Shown: in pieces, positions 4,593-5,357 of the stretch
Layout: each line of letters starts with the position of its first letter
Numbering within the stretch: the stretch's first letter is position 1
Source of the DNA: Flavobacteriales bacterium
GTDB taxonomy: Bacteria; Bacteroidota; Bacteroidia; Flavobacteriales; UA16
DNA: 5,357 nucleotides
Direction: 5' to 3'
NCBI GenBank assembly: GCA_030831885.1
Contig: JAURKF010000293.1
Location: 1 to 5,357, forward strand
Translations under genes and position numbers: made by a program
Notes under the pieces: generated by a model
Told to the model about the DNA's origin: nothing
The model's input: only the letters and a program-made list of their open reading frames with translations
Databases searched by the model: none

Positions 4593-5357
4593 TCAGGTCA
4601 ACCCCTCAACAGCTAGCGCAATCACCGCCAACGCCTCATCAATCTCACCCTCGCTAATCGTGAGTGGTGGCGCAATCCGAAACGACCACGGACAAGACAA
4701 AAACCAGAAGGTGATGATGCCATGAGCCAAGCAATACTCCACCACATGCCGCACGTGGTCCTCACTAGGCATGTCGATTGCGAAATAGAAGCCCCGCTGA
4801 CGCACCTCTTTAACATGTGGAAGGCCGCGCAGAAAGCTCGCGATGCGTTGGCCTCTGCTTTCGATGAGAGCAACAATCTTTTCATTGTTAAAGACCTCCA
4901 AGCATGCCGCCACACCCGCGCATGCCAATGGATGCCCTGCAAACGTGCTGATGTGACCAAGCATAGGATCGTGTGTTAGCAGCGTCATGAGTTCACGCGA
5001 TGCAACAAAACAACCAACGGGAACACCACCACCGAGTGCCTTTCCGAGGACAAGAATATCCGGCACAATGCCGAATTGTTCGAAAGCGAACAATGTTCCC
5101 GAGCGCCCCATGCCGCATTGAATTTCATCGAGAATGAGTAAAGCACCTGTTTCATTGCATCGATTGCGCAATGCATGCAACCAGGTACTATCCGGTATAC
5201 GCACACCTGCGTCGCCTTGAATGGTTTCAGCAATGACGCAAGCAGTTTTTCGTGTGATTCGCTCCAAGTCGCTCATTTCGTTGAAGCCAATGAACTCCAC
5301 ATCGGGGAGTAGCGGTCGAAACGAAGACTTTTTCTTTTCGTTGTAACTCACGCTCAT
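4593..5357 (-). CDS. Class III PLP-dependent aminotransferase (ornithine/acetylornithine aminotransferase-like), C-terminal part
   Basis: The visible 254 residues end at the TGA at 4595-4593. They hold the PLP-binding signature of class III aminotransferases: VIAETIQGDAG (41-51), LLILDEIQCGMGRSG (73-87) with Asp77 contacting the pyridine nitrogen, and LVLGKALGGGVPVG (102-115) with Lys106 as the Schiff-base lysine. STFAGHPLACA (137-147) contributes to cofactor phosphate binding, and the C-terminal FRIAPPLTISEGEID closes the small domain. The enzyme moves an amino group between an amino donor such as ornithine, acetylornithine or another omega-amino compound and a 2-oxo acid in the cytoplasm. 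The ATG at the window edge is very probably internal. MSVSYNEKKKSSFRPLLPDV matches the middle of family members, usually preceded by an HGST/LGA-type segment, and about 140 N-terminal residues are missing compared with the usual length near 400. The exact substrate cannot be assigned from this part. It is convergent with the toxin gene and unrelated to it. Confidence 0.92.
   Translation of the reverse strand: MSVSYNEKKKSSFRPLLPDVEFIGFNEMSDLERITRKTACVIAETIQGDAGVRIPDSTWLHALRNRCNETGALLILDEIQCGMGRSGTLFAFEQFGIVPDILVLGKALGGGVPVGCFVASRELMTLLTHDPMLGHISTFAGHPLACAGVAACLEVFNNEKIVALIESRGQRIASFLRGLPHVKEVRQRGFYFAIDMPSEDHVRHVVEYCLAHGIITFWFLSCPWSFRIAPPLTISEGEIDEALAVIALAVEGLT

Noticed and set aside
4501..4725. 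Plus-strand open frame of 74 codons after the toxin
   Set aside because: It overlaps the toxin end in another frame and then runs antisense to the aminotransferase C-terminus, with no domain or start signal.
5355..5357. ATG at the right edge as the true start of the aminotransferase
   Set aside because: The sequence from this Met aligns by pattern with the middle of class III aminotransferases, and the N-terminal domain segment would be missing, so the gene must continue beyond the window.

Overview
The window looks like chromosomal DNA of a member of the Bacteroidota. Four things point that way: a family 92 glycoside hydrolase lipoprotein with an appended discoidin-like domain, promoter-like boxes of the TAnnTTTG type, very weak Shine-Dalgarno sequences, and a TonB-dependent receptor behind a cobalamin riboswitch. 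The order or genus cannot be fixed from the sequence.

Left part (1-640): the minus strand carries the first 124 codons of a TonB-dependent outer-membrane receptor that runs off the left edge. Its leader holds a well-conserved cobalamin (B12) riboswitch aptamer (421-590) followed by two hairpins just before the start codon. The receptor is therefore most likely a BtuB-type corrinoid transporter repressed by B12. A compact divergent control region (594-638) separates it from the rightward genes. It holds a -7-like box on each strand, with a perfect 7-bp dyad between them.

Middle (639-3879): two rightward lipoprotein genes lie 1 nt apart. The first is a small protein (142 aa) with a helical, charged body and a His/Met/Cys-rich tail that could bind metal. 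The second is a 936-aa GH92 exo-alpha-mannosidase-type enzyme with three parts: GH92 core, Fn3/chitobiase-C-like segment and F5/8 C (discoidin-like) domain. No SusC/SusD pair is visible next to it.

Right part (3880-4592): an AT-richer insert holds a two-gene toxin-antitoxin module, an acidic-tailed antitoxin and a MazF/PemK-type endoribonuclease overlapping by 4 nt. It has its own promoter-like sequence and a 7-bp inverted repeat touching the -33 element.

Right edge (4593-5357): the C-terminal two-thirds of a class III PLP-dependent aminotransferase (ornithine/acetylornithine aminotransferase-like) lies on the minus strand, convergent with the toxin. Its N-terminus is outside the window.

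The parts appear to be independent units: B12 uptake, a lipoprotein/glycosidase pair, a TA module and an amino-acid metabolic gene. The least explained spot is the junction where the B12-controlled receptor and the putative metal-binding lipoprotein share a 50-bp promoter region with a dyad.
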